A stretch of DNA of 59,338 nucleotides from Hydrogenophilales bacterium (GTDB lineage: Bacteria; Pseudomonadota; Gammaproteobacteria; Burkholderiales; Thiobacillaceae). Below are positions 48,611 through 59,279 of this stretch, in pieces; position 1 is the stretch's first letter; each line of letters starts with the position of its first letter. Position numbers and translations under genes: made by a program. The notes beneath the pieces are model-generated. The model was not told the DNA's origin. It did no database searches and saw only the letters and a program-made list of their open reading frames with translations. The stretch covers positions 1 to 59,338 of the forward strand of contig JAGXGM010000077.1 in assembly GCA_024636675.1 (NCBI GenBank), given 5' to 3'.

Positions 48611-49054
48611 TTAAGGCTTGTTGCGCAGGGTCGCCATCAGTTCGGCTTCAGCGACCAGCGCGCCGTCCACCTCGGCTCGCCCGGTGTATTTCCAGATACC
48701 GCGCATCTCGCGCACGATGTTGACCTTGAGCACGAGCTGGTCGCCCGGCTTGACCGGCTTCTTGAAGCGCGCGCCGTCAATGCCGGCAAAGTAGACGATG
48801 CCGATATCCTCCGGCGCGTAGTCCTTGGTCTTGAACGACAGGATTGCCGCCGCCTGCGCCATCGCTTCCAGAATCAATACGCCAGGCATCACCGGCGCAC
48901 CGGGGAAGTGGCCGGGGAAAAACGGCTCGTTGATGGTGACGTTCTTGATCGCGGTGATGGTCTTGCCAAGCTCGAGTTCGATGACCTTGTCGATCAGCAG
49001 GAAAGGGTAGCGATGCGGCAGGTATTGCATGACCTGCTCGATGTCCATGATCAT
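48611..49054 (-). CDS. fabZ: 3-hydroxyacyl-ACP dehydratase FabZ
   Basis: The product is 147 residues of the hot-dog fold. It starts [21 protein letters not shown]; the active site has histidine in [23 protein letters not shown] and the following glutamate. It dehydrates 3-hydroxyacyl-ACP and competes with LpxA and LpxD for their acyl donors, which is why it sits between them. ATG 49054 overlaps the lpxD stop; ATG 49048 two codons later is an alternative. Confidence 0.95.
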   Translation of the reverse strand: MIMDIEQVMQYLPHRYPFLLIDKVIELELGKTITAIKNVTINEPFFPGHFPGAPVMPGVLILEAMAQAAAILSFKTKDYAPEDIGIVYFAGIDGARFKKPVKPGDQLVLKVNIVREMRGIWKYTGRAEVDGALVAEAELMATLRNKP

Positions 49055-50082
49055 GATTTGCTTTCCAGTTCGTTGAGTCGTTTTTCAAGCTGCTTCACGC
49101 GGTTCACCAGCTTGTCGAGGTTGCGCATATGGACGGCGTTTTTCTGCCAGACCTCGTGTTCGGTGAACGGCGGCGCTGACGTGTAGGTGCCCGCCTTCGG
49201 CAGTGATTTGGTGATCAGCGTGTTGGTCGAGATGCGGGTGCCGTCGGCGATCTCGATGTGGCCGAAGATCATCGCCGCGCCGCCGATCATGCAGTGGCGG
49301 CCGATCTTCGCGCTGCCGGCGATGCCGGTGCAGGCGGCAATCACGGTGTGCGCACCGATCACCACGTTGTGTGCGACCTGGATCAGGTTGTCGAGCTTGG
49401 CACCCTCCTCGATCACCGTGTCTTCGAGCGCACCGCGGTCAATGGTGGTGCAGGCGCCGATTTCGACATCGCTGCCGATCAGCACGCGGCCGATCTGCGG
49501 AATTTTCTCCCAGCGGCCTTCATTCGGCGCAAAGCCGAAGCCGTCAGAGCCAATGACGCAGCCGGAATGCAGGATGGCACGATCGCCCACTTCGCAATGG
49601 TGATACAGGGTGACATTGGCATGCAGCAGGCAATCGACGCCAATGCGGACATGCTCGCCAACGACGCAGTTGGGGCCAACCACCGTGCGGGCGCCGATGC
49701 ATGCGCCGCTGCCGACCACCGCACCGGCGGCGATGCTGGCGTCGGCGGCGATCTCCGCGTCCGGCGCGACGCTGGCGGCCGCATGGATGCCCGCCGGCGG
49801 ACGCGGCGGCGGATTCAGCAGGGCCGAGACGCGCGCGAAATACAGGTAGGGATTGGGGGTAAGGATACGCGGCAGATCGGTGGCGTCGCGCGCATCCGCA
49901 GGCAGGATCACTGCACCGGCACGCGTGTCGGCCAATTGGGTGAGGTACTTGCCCTGTGAAACAAATCCGATTTCATCCGGGGTGGCGCGATCCAGCGGCG
50001 CCACCTGGCTCACTGCCTGCGCACCATCGCCCACGAGCTCTCCGCCAAAGCGGGCGACCAGCTCAGTAAGGGTTACGGCCAT
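49051..50082 (-). CDS. lpxD: UDP-3-O-acylglucosamine N-acyltransferase
   Basis: The product is 343 residues. An N-terminal uridine-binding domain ([38 protein letters not shown] over residues 3-41) leads into a long hexapeptide beta-helix ([24 protein letters not shown] and later repeats). The catalytic histidine lies in [15 protein letters not shown]-terminal coiled-coil ([17 protein letters not shown]) is typical. It adds the N-linked acyl chain in lipid A synthesis. It lies 46 bases after the Skp-like gene. Confidence 0.95.
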   Translation of the reverse strand: MAVTLTELVARFGGELVGDGAQAVSQVAPLDRATPDEIGFVSQGKYLTQLADTRAGAVILPADARDATDLPRILTPNPYLYFARVSALLNPPPRPPAGIHAAASVAPDAEIAADASIAAGAVVGSGACIGARTVVGPNCVVGEHVRIGVDCLLHANVTLYHHCEVGDRAILHSGCVIGSDGFGFAPNEGRWEKIPQIGRVLIGSDVEIGACTTIDRGALEDTVIEEGAKLDNLIQVAHNVVIGAHTVIAACTGIAGSAKIGRHCMIGGAAMIFGHIEIADGTRISTNTLITKSLPKAGTYTSAPPFTEHEVWQKNAVHMRNLDKLVNRVKQLEKRLNELESKS

Positions 50083-50128
50083 CGGATCGGACTATTTTCT
50101 GCACTCGTGCCTGGTGTTGAAGCTGATC

Positions 50129-50632
50129 TTATTTACCGCCGAGCGCCTTCATCACCCGGTCGGTGATGTCGCTCTTGGGGTCGACGTAGACCGCCTGTTC
50201 GACGATCAGGTCGAATTTTTCGGCGCGGGCAATCTCCTGAATTGCCTTGCGCGCGCGTTCCTGGATTTGCCCCAGTTCTTCATTGCGGCGCAGATTGAGA
50301 TCTTCGCGGAATTCGCGGCCCTGGCGCTGCAGGTCGCGGTTGAGGTTGCCGAGGTCACGCTCCTTCGCCTTGCGCCCGCTGTCCGACATGGTCACGCCGT
50401 CCTTGTCGAGTTGCGCCTGCAGATCGCGCGCCTGCTTGGCGAGCTTCTGTAATTCCTGGTCGCGCGCGGCGAATTCTCGCTCAAGCTTTTTTTGTGCGGC
50501 AACCGACAGTGGCGCCTCACGCAACAGGCGCTCGGTGTTGACGAAACCGATCTTGGTCTCGGCCAGGACCGGGACCGCCGCAAAGGCCGACGCCAGAAAC
50601 AGGGAAACAACAAGCTGCTTGAATTTCATCAT
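50129..50632 (-). CDS. skp: Periplasmic chaperone of the Skp/OmpH family
   Basis: The product is 167 residues. A signal peptide (LVVSLFLASAFAAVPVLA) precedes TKIGFVNTERLL, the family start. A long, highly charged coiled-coil (QKKLEREFAARDQELQKLAKQARDLQ onward) forms the Skp tentacles, and a VDPKSDITDRVMKAL end follows. It holds unfolded outer-membrane proteins in the periplasm before BamA inserts them. ATG 50632 has GGAG at good spacing; a GTG one codon upstream and an ATG one codon downstream are alternatives. Confidence 0.9.
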   Translation of the reverse strand: MMKFKQLVVSLFLASAFAAVPVLAETKIGFVNTERLLREAPLSVAAQKKLEREFAARDQELQKLAKQARDLQAQLDKDGVTMSDSGRKAKERDLGNLNRDLQRQGREFREDLNLRRNEELGQIQERARKAIQEIARAEKFDLIVEQAVYVDPKSDITDRVMKALGGK

Positions 50633-50657
50633 CACATACTCCGGTAACGGCTAAGCC

Positions 50658-52955
50658 CTAGAACGTATTGCCCAGGGTAAATTGAAATACTTCGGTCTTG
50701 TCGCCATCCTTCTCGACCAGCGGTTGCGCCAGACTGAATTTAAGGGGGCCGAGCGGCGACACCCACAAAATCGCCACCCCAGCCGAATAGCGCAAGTCAT
50801 CGAAGGCGAATTCATCGTACAGGCCAGCATAATCCCTGGATCCGAAGCTGGCACCCGCATCGACAAAGGCCGACATGCGCAGCGACTGGTCATCCTTGAG
50901 TCCCGGCAGGGGGAAGAAGAGTTCCGCGTTGCCAACCACGCGCGTATCGCCGCCGAGTGCGTCTCCGTTGATATCCTTGGGACCGAGGGTGCCGTTCTCG
51001 AAACCGCGCACCGAGCTGGTACCGCCCGCGTAGAAGTTCTTGAAGAACGGCAAGGGCTTGCCAGACAGGCCATCGCCGATTCCCGCTTCAGCATTCAGCA
51101 TGAGGGTGAAGCTCTTGCTCAGCGGGAAGAACTGCTGATGCTGAAGTGACAGCTTGTAGTATTGGAGGCTGCCGGCCGGGGTGCCGATTTCCGCCGCCAC
51201 TCGCTGGAATACGCCCTTGGTCGGGAACAGGAAGCTGTTGCGGGTATCGCGCGCCCAGGAAGTATCCAGACGCAATGTGTCATTGTCTTCGCCAAACTCC
51301 TGGACGAAATCGTATTGCACACCACTGGTTGCCGAGGTGCTGAGCGAAGTCTGCTCGTAGGTCAGCCCGAACGAAATGAAGTCGCGTTCGTTGATAGGCA
51401 GGCCAAAGCGCACCCCGGCGCCATAGGTGGAAGTCTCGTAGTCAGCGACGTTGTCAAGTGATGTTGCATCGACATCGCGCCGGTACACATCGTAGCCCAG
51501 GCTGATGCCGTCGATGGTGTAGTAGGGGTTGGTGTACGACAGCGAATAAACGGTGTTGACGCTGCCCGAGTTGATTTGCGCCGACACGCGGTTGCCAGTG
51601 CCGAACACGTTGCTCTGCGACACCGAACCCGACAGCACCAGGCCCTCGGACGACGAGAATCCGGCGCCCAGCATGATATTGCCGGTCGATTTCTCGGCCA
51701 CGCTCACGTTGAGGTCGACCTGATCGGTCGTCCCCGGAACGGCAGGCGTTTCGATATTGACTTCGTTGAAGTAGCCCAGGCGGTTGAGGCGCTCGCGTGA
51801 GCGGTTGATCTTTTCGGCGTCGTAATAGGCGCCCTCCATCTGACGGATTTCGCGGCGCACCACTTCATCCTGTGTCTTGGCGTTGCCCGCCACGTTGACA
51901 CGGTTCACGTAGACACGGCGACCGGGGTCGATGAACAGCGTAAAGGCGACGGTGGCCTTTTCCTTGTCGAGCTCCGGCACCGCATTGACGTTGGCAAACG
52001 CATAGCCTTCGTTGCCGAGGCGTTCGCCGATTTTTTTCGTGGTCTCGGTCAGGCGATCACGCACGAACACTTCGCCCGGCTTGATGGTGATGAGCTTCTG
52101 CAACTCGGCTTCGGGCACCAGCATCTGCCCCGCCAGTTTGACGTCGGATACCGTGTATTGCGGGCCTTCGGTAACGTTGACGGTGATGTAGATGCCCTGC
52201 TTGTCGGGCGAAATCGATACCTGTGTGGAGTCGACGTTGAATTCGAGGTAACCGCGGTTGAGATAGAACGAACGCAGGGCCTCGATATCACCGGCCAGAC
52301 GCGATTTGGAATACTGGTCGCTTTTGGTGTACCAGGTCAGCCAGCCCGGCGTAGTGGAGCTGAACTCTTTCAGCAGGGTCTTATCCTTGAAAGCCTGGTT
52401 GCCAACGATGTTGATCTGCCGGATTTTGGCGCTGTCACCTTCCACTACGTCGAACTGCACGGCGACCCGGTTGCGTTCCAGCGGCGTCAGTGTGGACTTG
52501 ATTTCCACCGCATACTTGCCGCGATTGAAATACTGCCGTTGCAGTTCCTGCTCGGCCTTCTCGAGCATGGCGCGGTCGAGCACGCGGCCTTCGGCCAGAC
52601 CGGTCTGCTTGAGGCCGGCCTTCAGGTCATCCGCAGAAAATTCCTTGATGCCGTTCAGCGTGATCGTGGCAATCGATGGGCGCTCTTCAACGGTGACAAT
52701 CACCACGCCATCGCGCGCTTCCAGGCGGACATCCTTGAAAAATCCGGTGGCATAGAGCGCCTTGATCGCTGCCGCGGTTTTCTCGTCGGTCATCACCTCG
52801 CCGACCTTGACCGGAAGGTAGCTGAACACCGTGCCCGCCTCGGTGCGCTGAATGCCCTCGACCCGGATGTCCTTGACGACGAAGGGCGCCTCGGCGAACA
52901 CGGGTTGCGCGGCAAAGATGGCAGCTAGGGCAAGCGTCAAACGACTCGGGGTCAT
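50658..52955 (-). CDS. bamA: Outer membrane protein assembly factor BamA
   Basis: The product is 765 residues. A signal peptide is followed by five POTRA domains (FVVKDIRVEGIQRTEAGTVFSYLPVKVGE begins the first, split here by eye). The 16-strand barrel carries GGTSSVRGFENGTLGP, the conserved VRGF motif in loop 6, and ends in VFQFTLGNTF with a terminal phenylalanine. It is the core insertase for outer-membrane proteins, with BamD (34441-35268) elsewhere in this window. It lies between rseP and skp, the usual order. Confidence 0.96.
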   Translation of the reverse strand: MTPSRLTLALAAIFAAQPVFAEAPFVVKDIRVEGIQRTEAGTVFSYLPVKVGEVMTDEKTAAAIKALYATGFFKDVRLEARDGVVIVTVEERPSIATITLNGIKEFSADDLKAGLKQTGLAEGRVLDRAMLEKAEQELQRQYFNRGKYAVEIKSTLTPLERNRVAVQFDVVEGDSAKIRQINIVGNQAFKDKTLLKEFSSTTPGWLTWYTKSDQYSKSRLAGDIEALRSFYLNRGYLEFNVDSTQVSISPDKQGIYITVNVTEGPQYTVSDVKLAGQMLVPEAELQKLITIKPGEVFVRDRLTETTKKIGERLGNEGYAFANVNAVPELDKEKATVAFTLFIDPGRRVYVNRVNVAGNAKTQDEVVRREIRQMEGAYYDAEKINRSRERLNRLGYFNEVNIETPAVPGTTDQVDLNVSVAEKSTGNIMLGAGFSSSEGLVLSGSVSQSNVFGTGNRVSAQINSGSVNTVYSLSYTNPYYTIDGISLGYDVYRRDVDATSLDNVADYETSTYGAGVRFGLPINERDFISFGLTYEQTSLSTSATSGVQYDFVQEFGEDNDTLRLDTSWARDTRNSFLFPTKGVFQRVAAEIGTPAGSLQYYKLSLQHQQFFPLSKSFTLMLNAEAGIGDGLSGKPLPFFKNFYAGGTSSVRGFENGTLGPKDINGDALGGDTRVVGNAELFFPLPGLKDDQSLRMSAFVDAGASFGSRDYAGLYDEFAFDDLRYSAGVAILWVSPLGPLKFSLAQPLVEKDGDKTEVFQFTLGNTF

Positions 52956-52962
52956 GTTGTTA

Positions 52963-54315
52963 TCATCCGCCTATCAGGCGTTGCAAATCATTGAACAGGG
53001 CAAACGACATCAGCAGCAGCAGAAGAATCATGCCGATCCGGCTGCCGATTTCCATGGTGCGTTCGGATACCGGGCGACCGGTGAAAACTTCGGCCACATA
53101 ATACATGAGGTGCCCGCCATCCAGCAGCGGGATCGGCAGCAGATTGAGGACACCCAGACTGACGCTCACCAGCGCCAGAAAGCCGACAAAACTGATCCAG
53201 CCGAGGGCTGCGCTCTGGCCTGCGTAATCGGCAATGGTCAGCGGACCGGACAGATTTTTCCACGATACCTGACCCACCACCATGCGCCCCATCATCTCCA
53301 GCGTGAACAGGCTCATGTCCCAGGTCTTGACGGCGCCATGCCACAGCGCATCGAGCGGACCATAGCGCACTTCGGTCATCAGCGTGGCCAGCACTGCTTC
53401 ATCGACCTGTGGGCCGGCGCCGATCTTGCCGACGCGCTGACCGGCTTCGTCCACCGCGTCGGGAACGACGGTCAATTCGCCCAGCCGCCCCTGGCGCTCG
53501 TATTCGATGCGCAAGGGCTTGGCCGGGTGCTGGCGAACCAGCTGCACCCAGTCCTGCCAGCTCGCCACCGCGTTGCCGTTGGCGGCAATCAGGCGGTCGC
53601 CGGGCTGAAAACCTGCGCGCGCAGCGGGGCCATCCGGCAGCACCCTGCCGATCACCGGGTCGAGCTCAGGGTCGAAGCGCACGATGCCGAGCGGACGCAG
53701 GATGTCCTGTTCCAGATTTTCGGTCTGCATCGGCGCGGCATCAAGCCGCACGCTGCGGCCATCCGCCAGTTCCAGCACAAGCGCGTCACCCGCCACCCCT
53801 GCGCGCAACAGATTCAGTCGCAAATCCTGGAACGACGGCGTGTCGTTGCCGTTGACACGGCGGATCTCATCGCCCGCTGCCAGACCGACCTCCGCCGCCG
53901 GGGTGCCGGCAGGCGGCTCGCCGATCATCGGCTTCATCGCGGGCAACCCGTGCAGAAACAGTGCCCAGTAGAACACGATGGCAAGCAGGAAGTTGGCGAT
54001 CGGCCCGGCCGCGACGATGCCGATGCGGCGCCCTACCGGAGCGCGGTTGAAACTGCGGTGCGCTTCAGCAGCGGGGACTTCGCCCTCGCGCTCATCGAGC
54101 ATCTTGACGTAGCCACCGAACGGCAGCGCGGACAGCACCCACTCGGTCTGGTCGCGGCCAAAGCGGCGGCTGAGCAAGGGTTTGCCGAAACCGACCGAAA
54201 AGCGCAGCACCTTGACGCCGGCCAGACGCGCAGCGAGGTAATGGCCGAATTCGTGCACCACCACCAGAATGCCGATGGCAACCAGGAACCACAGAATGGT
54301 GTACAGCGTACTCAT
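52963..54315 (-). CDS. rseP: Site-2 protease RseP
   Basis: The product is 450 residues. The zinc site H21-EFG-H25 lies in the first membrane segment, followed by FSVGFGKPLLSR. Two PDZ domains occupy the periplasmic middle, and the second metal site is in the C-terminal LNLLPIPLLDGGHLMYY, the conserved NxxPxPxLDG motif. It cuts anti-sigma factor RseA and remnant signal peptides within the membrane. Its neighbours bamA and skp are typical targets of the envelope stress response. Its ATG overlaps the dxr stop. Confidence 0.95.
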   Translation of the reverse strand: MSTLYTILWFLVAIGILVVVHEFGHYLAARLAGVKVLRFSVGFGKPLLSRRFGRDQTEWVLSALPFGGYVKMLDEREGEVPAAEAHRSFNRAPVGRRIGIVAAGPIANFLLAIVFYWALFLHGLPAMKPMIGEPPAGTPAAEVGLAAGDEIRRVNGNDTPSFQDLRLNLLRAGVAGDALVLELADGRSVRLDAAPMQTENLEQDILRPLGIVRFDPELDPVIGRVLPDGPAARAGFQPGDRLIAANGNAVASWQDWVQLVRQHPAKPLRIEYERQGRLGELTVVPDAVDEAGQRVGKIGAGPQVDEAVLATLMTEVRYGPLDALWHGAVKTWDMSLFTLEMMGRMVVGQVSWKNLSGPLTIADYAGQSAALGWISFVGFLALVSVSLGVLNLLPIPLLDGGHLMYYVAEVFTGRPVSERTMEIGSRIGMILLLLLMSFALFNDLQRLIGG

Positions 54316-55511
54316 ATGCGCAGGGCTCCAAGATAGGCTTCCGCCACGCTGCGTGCCTGCCGGTCGGCTTCGAGCAGCTCGGCCAGGGTGTCGGCGGGAC
54401 CGCCCGTCAGTGTGTCGAGCGTGTGGGCAATGCTGGCGGCGATGGCGGAAAACGCCACCGCGCCGTCGAGAAAACGCGCGACCGCCACTTCGTTGGCTGC
54501 ATTCAGCACCGCCGCCGCATTGCCGCCGGCAGCGAGTGCGTCGAACGCCAGCTGCAGGCAGGGGAAGCGCGCGGTGTCGGGCGCTTCGAAGGTAAGCTCC
54601 CGTCCCATCAGCTCGAGCGCGGAGACGCCCGCATCGATGCGCTCGGGAAAGCCCAGCGCATAGGCGATCGGCGTGCGCATGTCAGGCGTGCCCATCTGCG
54701 CGATCACCGAGCCGTCGGCATATTCGACCATCGAATGCACGATGCTCTGCGGATGCACCACCACCTTGATCTGCTCGGGGCGCGCGTTGAACAGCCAGCG
54801 CGCCTCAATCACTTCAAGCCCCTTGTTCATCAGGCTCGCCGAATCGACCGAGATCTTCTTGCCCATCACCCAGTTGGGATGCGCCACCGCCTGCGCCGGC
54901 GTCGCCGCGGCGATCGCCTGGGCCGACAGGGTGCGGAACGGACCGCCGGACGCGGTAAGCCACAGCGCCTTGACCCCGGCCTGCTGGAAGTCGCCGCTGA
55001 AGTCGCGCGGCAACGCCTGGAAGATGGCGTTGTGCTCGGAGTCGATCGGCAGCAGCTCGGCGCCGCTGGCAGCGATGGCATCCATGAACAGCTGGCCGGA
55101 CACCACCAGGGTTTCCTTGTTGGCAAGCAGGATGCGCTTGCCCGCCTGTGCTGCCGCCAGCGTGGCCGGCAGCCCGGCGGCGCCGACGATGGCTGCCATC
55201 AGGGTATCGACCTCGGGCGCAATGGCCACCTCGATCAGGGATGCGGCGCCCTCCAGCACCTCGACCGCCAGGCCTTCTTCGGCAACCCGCGCGCGCAGGG
55301 TGGCGGCCGCTCCGGATTCGCTCATCACGGCAAAGCGCGGGCGATGGGTGCGGCACTGCTCAAGCATGCGCTCGACCTGCGTGGCGCCGGTCAGGGCGAA
55401 GATTTCGAAACGCCCGGGATGGCGCGCCACCACGTCAAGCGTATTAACGCCGATCGTGCCGGTCGCGCCCAGAACGGTAAGGACGCGCGGCTTCATGCCG
55501 AGGGTCGTCAT
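54312..55511 (-). CDS. dxr: 1-deoxy-D-xylulose 5-phosphate reductoisomerase
   Basis: The product is 399 residues. The NADPH site is VLTVLGATGTIGVNTLDVVARHP; the metal and substrate site is LLPIDSEHNAIFQAL, then WLTASGGPFR, HPNWVMGKKISVDSASLMNKGLEVIEARWLF and HPQSIVHSMVEYADGSVIAQMG. It performs the first committed step of the MEP isoprenoid pathway, feeding UppS two genes upstream. ATG 55511 overlaps the cdsA stop by four bases; ATG 55496 is an alternative. Confidence 0.95.
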   Translation of the reverse strand: MTTLGMKPRVLTVLGATGTIGVNTLDVVARHPGRFEIFALTGATQVERMLEQCRTHRPRFAVMSESGAAATLRARVAEEGLAVEVLEGAASLIEVAIAPEVDTLMAAIVGAAGLPATLAAAQAGKRILLANKETLVVSGQLFMDAIAASGAELLPIDSEHNAIFQALPRDFSGDFQQAGVKALWLTASGGPFRTLSAQAIAAATPAQAVAHPNWVMGKKISVDSASLMNKGLEVIEARWLFNARPEQIKVVVHPQSIVHSMVEYADGSVIAQMGTPDMRTPIAYALGFPERIDAGVSALELMGRELTFEAPDTARFPCLQLAFDALAAGGNAAAVLNAANEVAVARFLDGAVAFSAIAASIAHTLDTLTGGPADTLAELLEADRQARSVAEAYLGALRI

Positions 55512-56314
55512 GCGGAACGCTCCAGCCACATCAAGAGGCCGGTAGCGATCGGGAGGGTGGAGGTCAGGGCGTCAATGCGGTCGAGCACGCCGCCATGGCC
55601 GGGCAGTATGCCGCCGCTGTCCTTCATGCCGGAAAGACGCTTGATCCAGGACTCGAACAGATCGCCCAGCACCGACACGTAGAGCAGGCCGGACACCACG
55701 AGCAGCAGAGAAAGCAGTGGCATCCCGGACACTCCACTGATGACACCGGCATACAGTGCGAGCGCGGCCAGCGCCCCCGCCACGCCTTCCCAGGTCTTGC
55801 CGGGACTGATGGCGGGCGCAAGCTTGTGGCGGCCGAAGCGGCGACCGGCAAAATACGCGGCAGTGTCGGCAATCCACACGATCGCCATTACGCCGAACAG
55901 CACGCCGGGACCGCGCGCATGAAGATACAGCAGCGCCGCCCAGGTCGGCACCAGCACCACAACGCCGACCACGGCCCGTACGAAGGACTGCGGCGCATGC
56001 CAGCGCCACAGCAGCCATAGCGGCGCGACAAGCAGCCAGAAGCCAATGGCCAGCAGAATCAGCGCGGACTGGTAGGCTGGCCAGTCCGCACCCAGCACCG
56101 GCGGCAGGGCCAGCGCACCGAGCGCCAGCAAGCCTGCATAGGCACGCGCCGACAGCGGCGGAAAATGACTCAGTCGCGCCCATTCATAAGCGGCCATGCC
56201 AATCAGCCCTGCCATCAAGATTGCCCATATCCACGCAGGCGCCCACAGCACAGCCGGCACAAATACCGCCAACAGCAGTGCGGCGGTGAGCACCCGTCTG
56301 GAAAGTGGAGTCAT
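55508..56314 (-). CDS. cdsA: Phosphatidate cytidylyltransferase
   Basis: The product is 268 residues with about eight membrane segments. The family signature lies near the C-terminus: GDLFESWIKRLSGMKDSGGILPGHGGVLDRIDAL, with the conserved acidic and lysine residues. FGRHKLAPAISPGKTWEG is also typical. It makes CDP-diacylglycerol for phospholipid synthesis. ATG 56314 begins the first hydrophobic segment; the longer upstream frame lies in uppS and is not coding. Confidence 0.94.
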   Translation of the reverse strand: MTPLSRRVLTAALLLAVFVPAVLWAPAWIWAILMAGLIGMAAYEWARLSHFPPLSARAYAGLLALGALALPPVLGADWPAYQSALILLAIGFWLLVAPLWLLWRWHAPQSFVRAVVGVVVLVPTWAALLYLHARGPGVLFGVMAIVWIADTAAYFAGRRFGRHKLAPAISPGKTWEGVAGALAALALYAGVISGVSGMPLLSLLLVVSGLLYVSVLGDLFESWIKRLSGMKDSGGILPGHGGVLDRIDALTSTLPIATGLLMWLERSA

Positions 56315-56336
56315 GGATACAATGCCTCGAATGCCG

Positions 56337-57083
56337 TCACGACGCGGTTCGAACCTGTTCGCTGGTGCGGCCAAAGCGCCGTTCGCGGGCATGGTACGAA
56401 GCGATCGCCGCATCCAGTGCCGCCGCGTCGAAATCGGGCCACAGTGCGTCGGTGAAATAGAGTTCGGTGTAGGCCAGCTGCCACAGCAGGAAATTGCTGA
56501 TTCGCTGCTCGCCGCCGGTGCGGATGAACAGGTCCGGCTCGGGCGCTTCGGCCATGCTGAGTTGCTGCGCCAGCGCGGCTTCATCCAGCGCGTCCGCCGA
56601 CACCCCCGCCGCCATCAGCTTTTTCACCGCCTGCACGACGTCCCAGCGCCCGCCGTAATTGGCCGCCACGGTAAAAGTGAGACGGGTGTTGTCGCACGTC
56701 AGTGCTTCAGCGTCGCGGATCAGGCCCTGGATGCGGCCGGAAAAACCCGACAAATCGCCGATGACGCGAAAGCGGATGTTATTTTGATGCAGCCGCGCAA
56801 CTTCATTCTCCAGCGCGCGCATGAACAGTTCCATCAGCAGCGTGACTTCTTCCTGCGGACGTCGCCAGTTTTCCGAACTGAAGGCAAACACCGTGAGATG
56901 CGACACCCCGCGCTCGGCGCAGGCGCGGACCACCCCGCGCAGCGCCTCGACACCCTTGCGATGACCGGCCACGCGCGGCATCAGCCGGCGCTTCGCCCAG
57001 CGGCCATTGCCATCCATGATGATGGCGATGTGCCGCGGCACATCGATGTTTGCCGGAATCGTTTTATTCGCCAGGGTGGACAC
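56337..57083 (-). CDS. uppS: Undecaprenyl diphosphate synthase
   Basis: The product is 248 residues from GTG 57083. The catalytic aspartate is D24 in [16 protein letters not shown]. Next are [24 protein letters not shown], and the C-terminal [36 protein letters not shown] spread over conserved blocks. It extends farnesyl diphosphate to the C55 carrier lipid needed for peptidoglycan and O-antigen. It begins ten bases after frr ends. Confidence 0.95.
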   Translation of the reverse strand: MSTLANKTIPANIDVPRHIAIIMDGNGRWAKRRLMPRVAGHRKGVEALRGVVRACAERGVSHLTVFAFSSENWRRPQEEVTLLMELFMRALENEVARLHQNNIRFRVIGDLSGFSGRIQGLIRDAEALTCDNTRLTFTVAANYGGRWDVVQAVKKLMAAGVSADALDEAALAQQLSMAEAPEPDLFIRTGGEQRISNFLLWQLAYTELYFTDALWPDFDAAALDAAIASYHARERRFGRTSEQVRTAS

Positions 57084-57093
57084 GCTGGAGGGC

Positions 57094-57663
57094 TCAGACT
57101 GCGAGCAGGTCTTTCTCTTTGTCGGCCAGCATCTTGTCGATTTCGCCGATGTGTTTGTCGGTCAATTTCTGCACTTCGTCCTGCGTGCGGCGCTCCTCGT
57201 CCTCGGTCGCAGCCTTGGCCTTGACCATATCTTTCACGGTGCCATTGGCATCGCGACGGATATTGCGCACCGCGACACGCGCGCCTTCGGCTTCGTTGCG
57301 CACCACCTTGATCAGGTCGCGGCGACGCTCTTCGGTCAGCGAGGGCATCGGCACGCGGATGATGTCGCCGTAGGTGGAAGGGTTGAGACCAAGATCGGCA
57401 TCGCGAATCGCCTTCTCGATCTTGGCGACCATGGTTTTTTCGTACGGCTGCACGCCAAGCGTGCGGCTGTCGACCAACGACACGTTGGCCACTTGCGGCA
57501 CCGCGGTCGGACTCCCGTAGTATTCGACCATAACGTGATCAAGAATGCCGGTATGGGCGCGCCCGGTGCGCACCTTGGCCAGATCGTTCTTCAACGCTTC
57601 CAGCGTCTTGCTCATTTTATGTTCGACGGACTGTTTGATCTCGGCGATAGTGATTTCAGCCAT
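57094..57663 (-). CDS. frr: Ribosome recycling factor
   Basis: The product is 189 residues, slightly above the usual 185. The family core is [44 protein letters not shown] over residues about 18-61, and the C-terminal helix has [30 protein letters not shown]. It splits post-termination ribosomes with EF-G. ATG 57663 follows a CTCCT complement ribosome site. It lies 20 bases after pyrH. Confidence 0.95.
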   Translation of the reverse strand: MAEITIAEIKQSVEHKMSKTLEALKNDLAKVRTGRAHTGILDHVMVEYYGSPTAVPQVANVSLVDSRTLGVQPYEKTMVAKIEKAIRDADLGLNPSTYGDIIRVPMPSLTEERRRDLIKVVRNEAEGARVAVRNIRRDANGTVKDMVKAKAATEDEERRTQDEVQKLTDKHIGEIDKMLADKEKDLLAV

Positions 57664-57683
57664 TTCAACTCCTCAACTAAAGG

Positions 57684-58400
57684 TCACGAACCCAAGGTCA
57701 CGCGCGTGCCTTCATCTTCGCCCATCACCACGCGACGCAGCGCGCCGGGCTTGAAGACATTGAACACGACCAGATTCAGATTCTGTTCGCGACACAGGGC
57801 AAAAGCGGCAGTGTCGAGCACCGCCAGATTGTGGGCGATCGCCTCATCGAAGGAGAGCGTTTCGTAGCGCCGGGCGCTCGGGTCTTTCATCGGATCGGCA
57901 GTGTAGACGCCGTCGACCTTGGTCGCTTTCAGCAGCAGGTCGGCGCCGATTTCGGCGGCGCGCAAAGCCGCCGCCGTGTCGGTGGTAAAGAAGGGGTTGC
58001 CCGTGCCTCCGCCAAAAACCACCACCCGCCCCGCCTCCAGATGGCGCACCGCCGCATCGCGATCAAAGTCCTCGCCGACATGCGCGATATGGACCGCAGT
58101 CTGCACCCGCGTATCCACGCCGGCCTGCTGCAAGGCATCCTTGAAGGCCAGCGCATTCATCACGGTGGCCAGCATGCCCATCGAATCAGCGGTGGCGCGG
58201 TCCATCCCGGACAAGGCGCCGGTGGCGCCGCGAAACAGGTTGCCGCCACCGACCACGATGCCGACCTGCACACCGAGTGCCACCACCTCGCGAACCTGGG
58301 CGACAAAACCCGCCATGGTTTCAGCGTGATAGCCGAAGCCATCCGGCCCCATCAGGGCCTCGCCGGACAGCTTCAGCAGGATGCGTCGAACTGGTGCCAT
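57684..58400 (-). CDS. pyrH: Uridylate kinase (UMP kinase)
   Basis: The product is 238 residues of the amino acid kinase fold. It starts [14 protein letters not shown], has [29 protein letters not shown], and [44 protein letters not shown] spread over the middle. It makes UDP from UMP and is regulated by GTP and UTP in the family. It starts six bases after tsf, the conserved tsf-pyrH-frr order. Confidence 0.96.
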   Translation of the reverse strand: MAPVRRILLKLSGEALMGPDGFGYHAETMAGFVAQVREVVALGVQVGIVVGGGNLFRGATGALSGMDRATADSMGMLATVMNALAFKDALQQAGVDTRVQTAVHIAHVGEDFDRDAAVRHLEAGRVVVFGGGTGNPFFTTDTAAALRAAEIGADLLLKATKVDGVYTADPMKDPSARRYETLSFDEAIAHNLAVLDTAAFALCREQNLNLVVFNVFKPGALRRVVMGEDEGTRVTLGS

Positions 58401-58406
58401 CAGCGA

Positions 58407-59279
58407 TCAGACCTGGGACGCCGCCGCGACTTCGGCAGCGAAGTCGGTCACTTTCTTCTCGATGCCCTCGCCCACCACATACATCACGAAGCCGTGGCAC
58501 TGCGAGTTCTTTGATTTCAGCACCTGCTCGACGCTCTGCTTGTCGTCCTTGACGAAGGGCTGCGACAGCAGCGTGACTTCCTTGAGGTATTTCTGCACCG
58601 TGCCATCGGCAATCTTTTCCAGCATGGCTTCCGGCTTGCCGGCTTCCTTGGCTTTCTCGATCGCGACGCGGCGCTCGGTGTCGATCAGATCCTGCGACAC
58701 GCCGGAGGCATCCAGCGACTTCGGCTTGGACGCCGCAATGTGCATGGCGATGTCGCGCGCCAGCGCTTCGTCGCCGCTCACATCGACCAGCACGCCGATC
58801 TTGTTTCCATGGATGTAGCTGGCGAACTTGCCCTGACCGTCGAGGCGAACGAAGCGGCGCACCGACATGTTCTCGCCCATCTTGCCGACCAGTTCGGTCC
58901 GGACGGCTTCCACCGTGCTGCCCTTGTAAGGCAACGCGGACAGCGCGGCAACGTCGGCCGGCTTCTGGTTCAGCACCATTTCGGCCAGCGCGTTCGACAG
59001 CGCCAGGAAATCGTCGTTCTTCGCCACAAAATCGGTTTCGCAGTTGACTTCCAGCATGGCGGCCGATTTGCCGTCGGCGCTGATCGCGATGGCCACCACG
59101 CCTTCAGCCGCCACGCGACCGGCGCTCTTGGCAGCCTTGTTGCCGAAGCGCACGCGCAGAATTTCTTCTGCCTTCTGCATGTCGCCACCGGCCTCCGACA
59201 GCGCCTTCTTGCAGTCCATCATCGGCGCATCGGTTTTTTCGCGCAGTTCCTTGACCATGCTTGCAGTGATTTCCGCCAT
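58407..59279 (-). CDS. tsf: Translation elongation factor EF-Ts
   Basis: The product is 290 residues. The N-terminal UBA-like domain is [34 protein letters not shown], followed by the core [16 protein letters not shown], the TDFV motif that contacts EF-Tu, and the C-terminal module with [16 protein letters not shown]. It exchanges nucleotide on EF-Tu. GGAG precedes ATG 59279. The partner rpsB is expected just beyond the right edge; the last 59 bases hold no other feature. Confidence 0.97.
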   Translation of the reverse strand: MAEITASMVKELREKTDAPMMDCKKALSEAGGDMQKAEEILRVRFGNKAAKSAGRVAAEGVVAIAISADGKSAAMLEVNCETDFVAKNDDFLALSNALAEMVLNQKPADVAALSALPYKGSTVEAVRTELVGKMGENMSVRRFVRLDGQGKFASYIHGNKIGVLVDVSGDEALARDIAMHIAASKPKSLDASGVSQDLIDTERRVAIEKAKEAGKPEAMLEKIADGTVQKYLKEVTLLSQPFVKDDKQSVEQVLKSKNSQCHGFVMYVVGEGIEKKVTDFAAEVAAASQV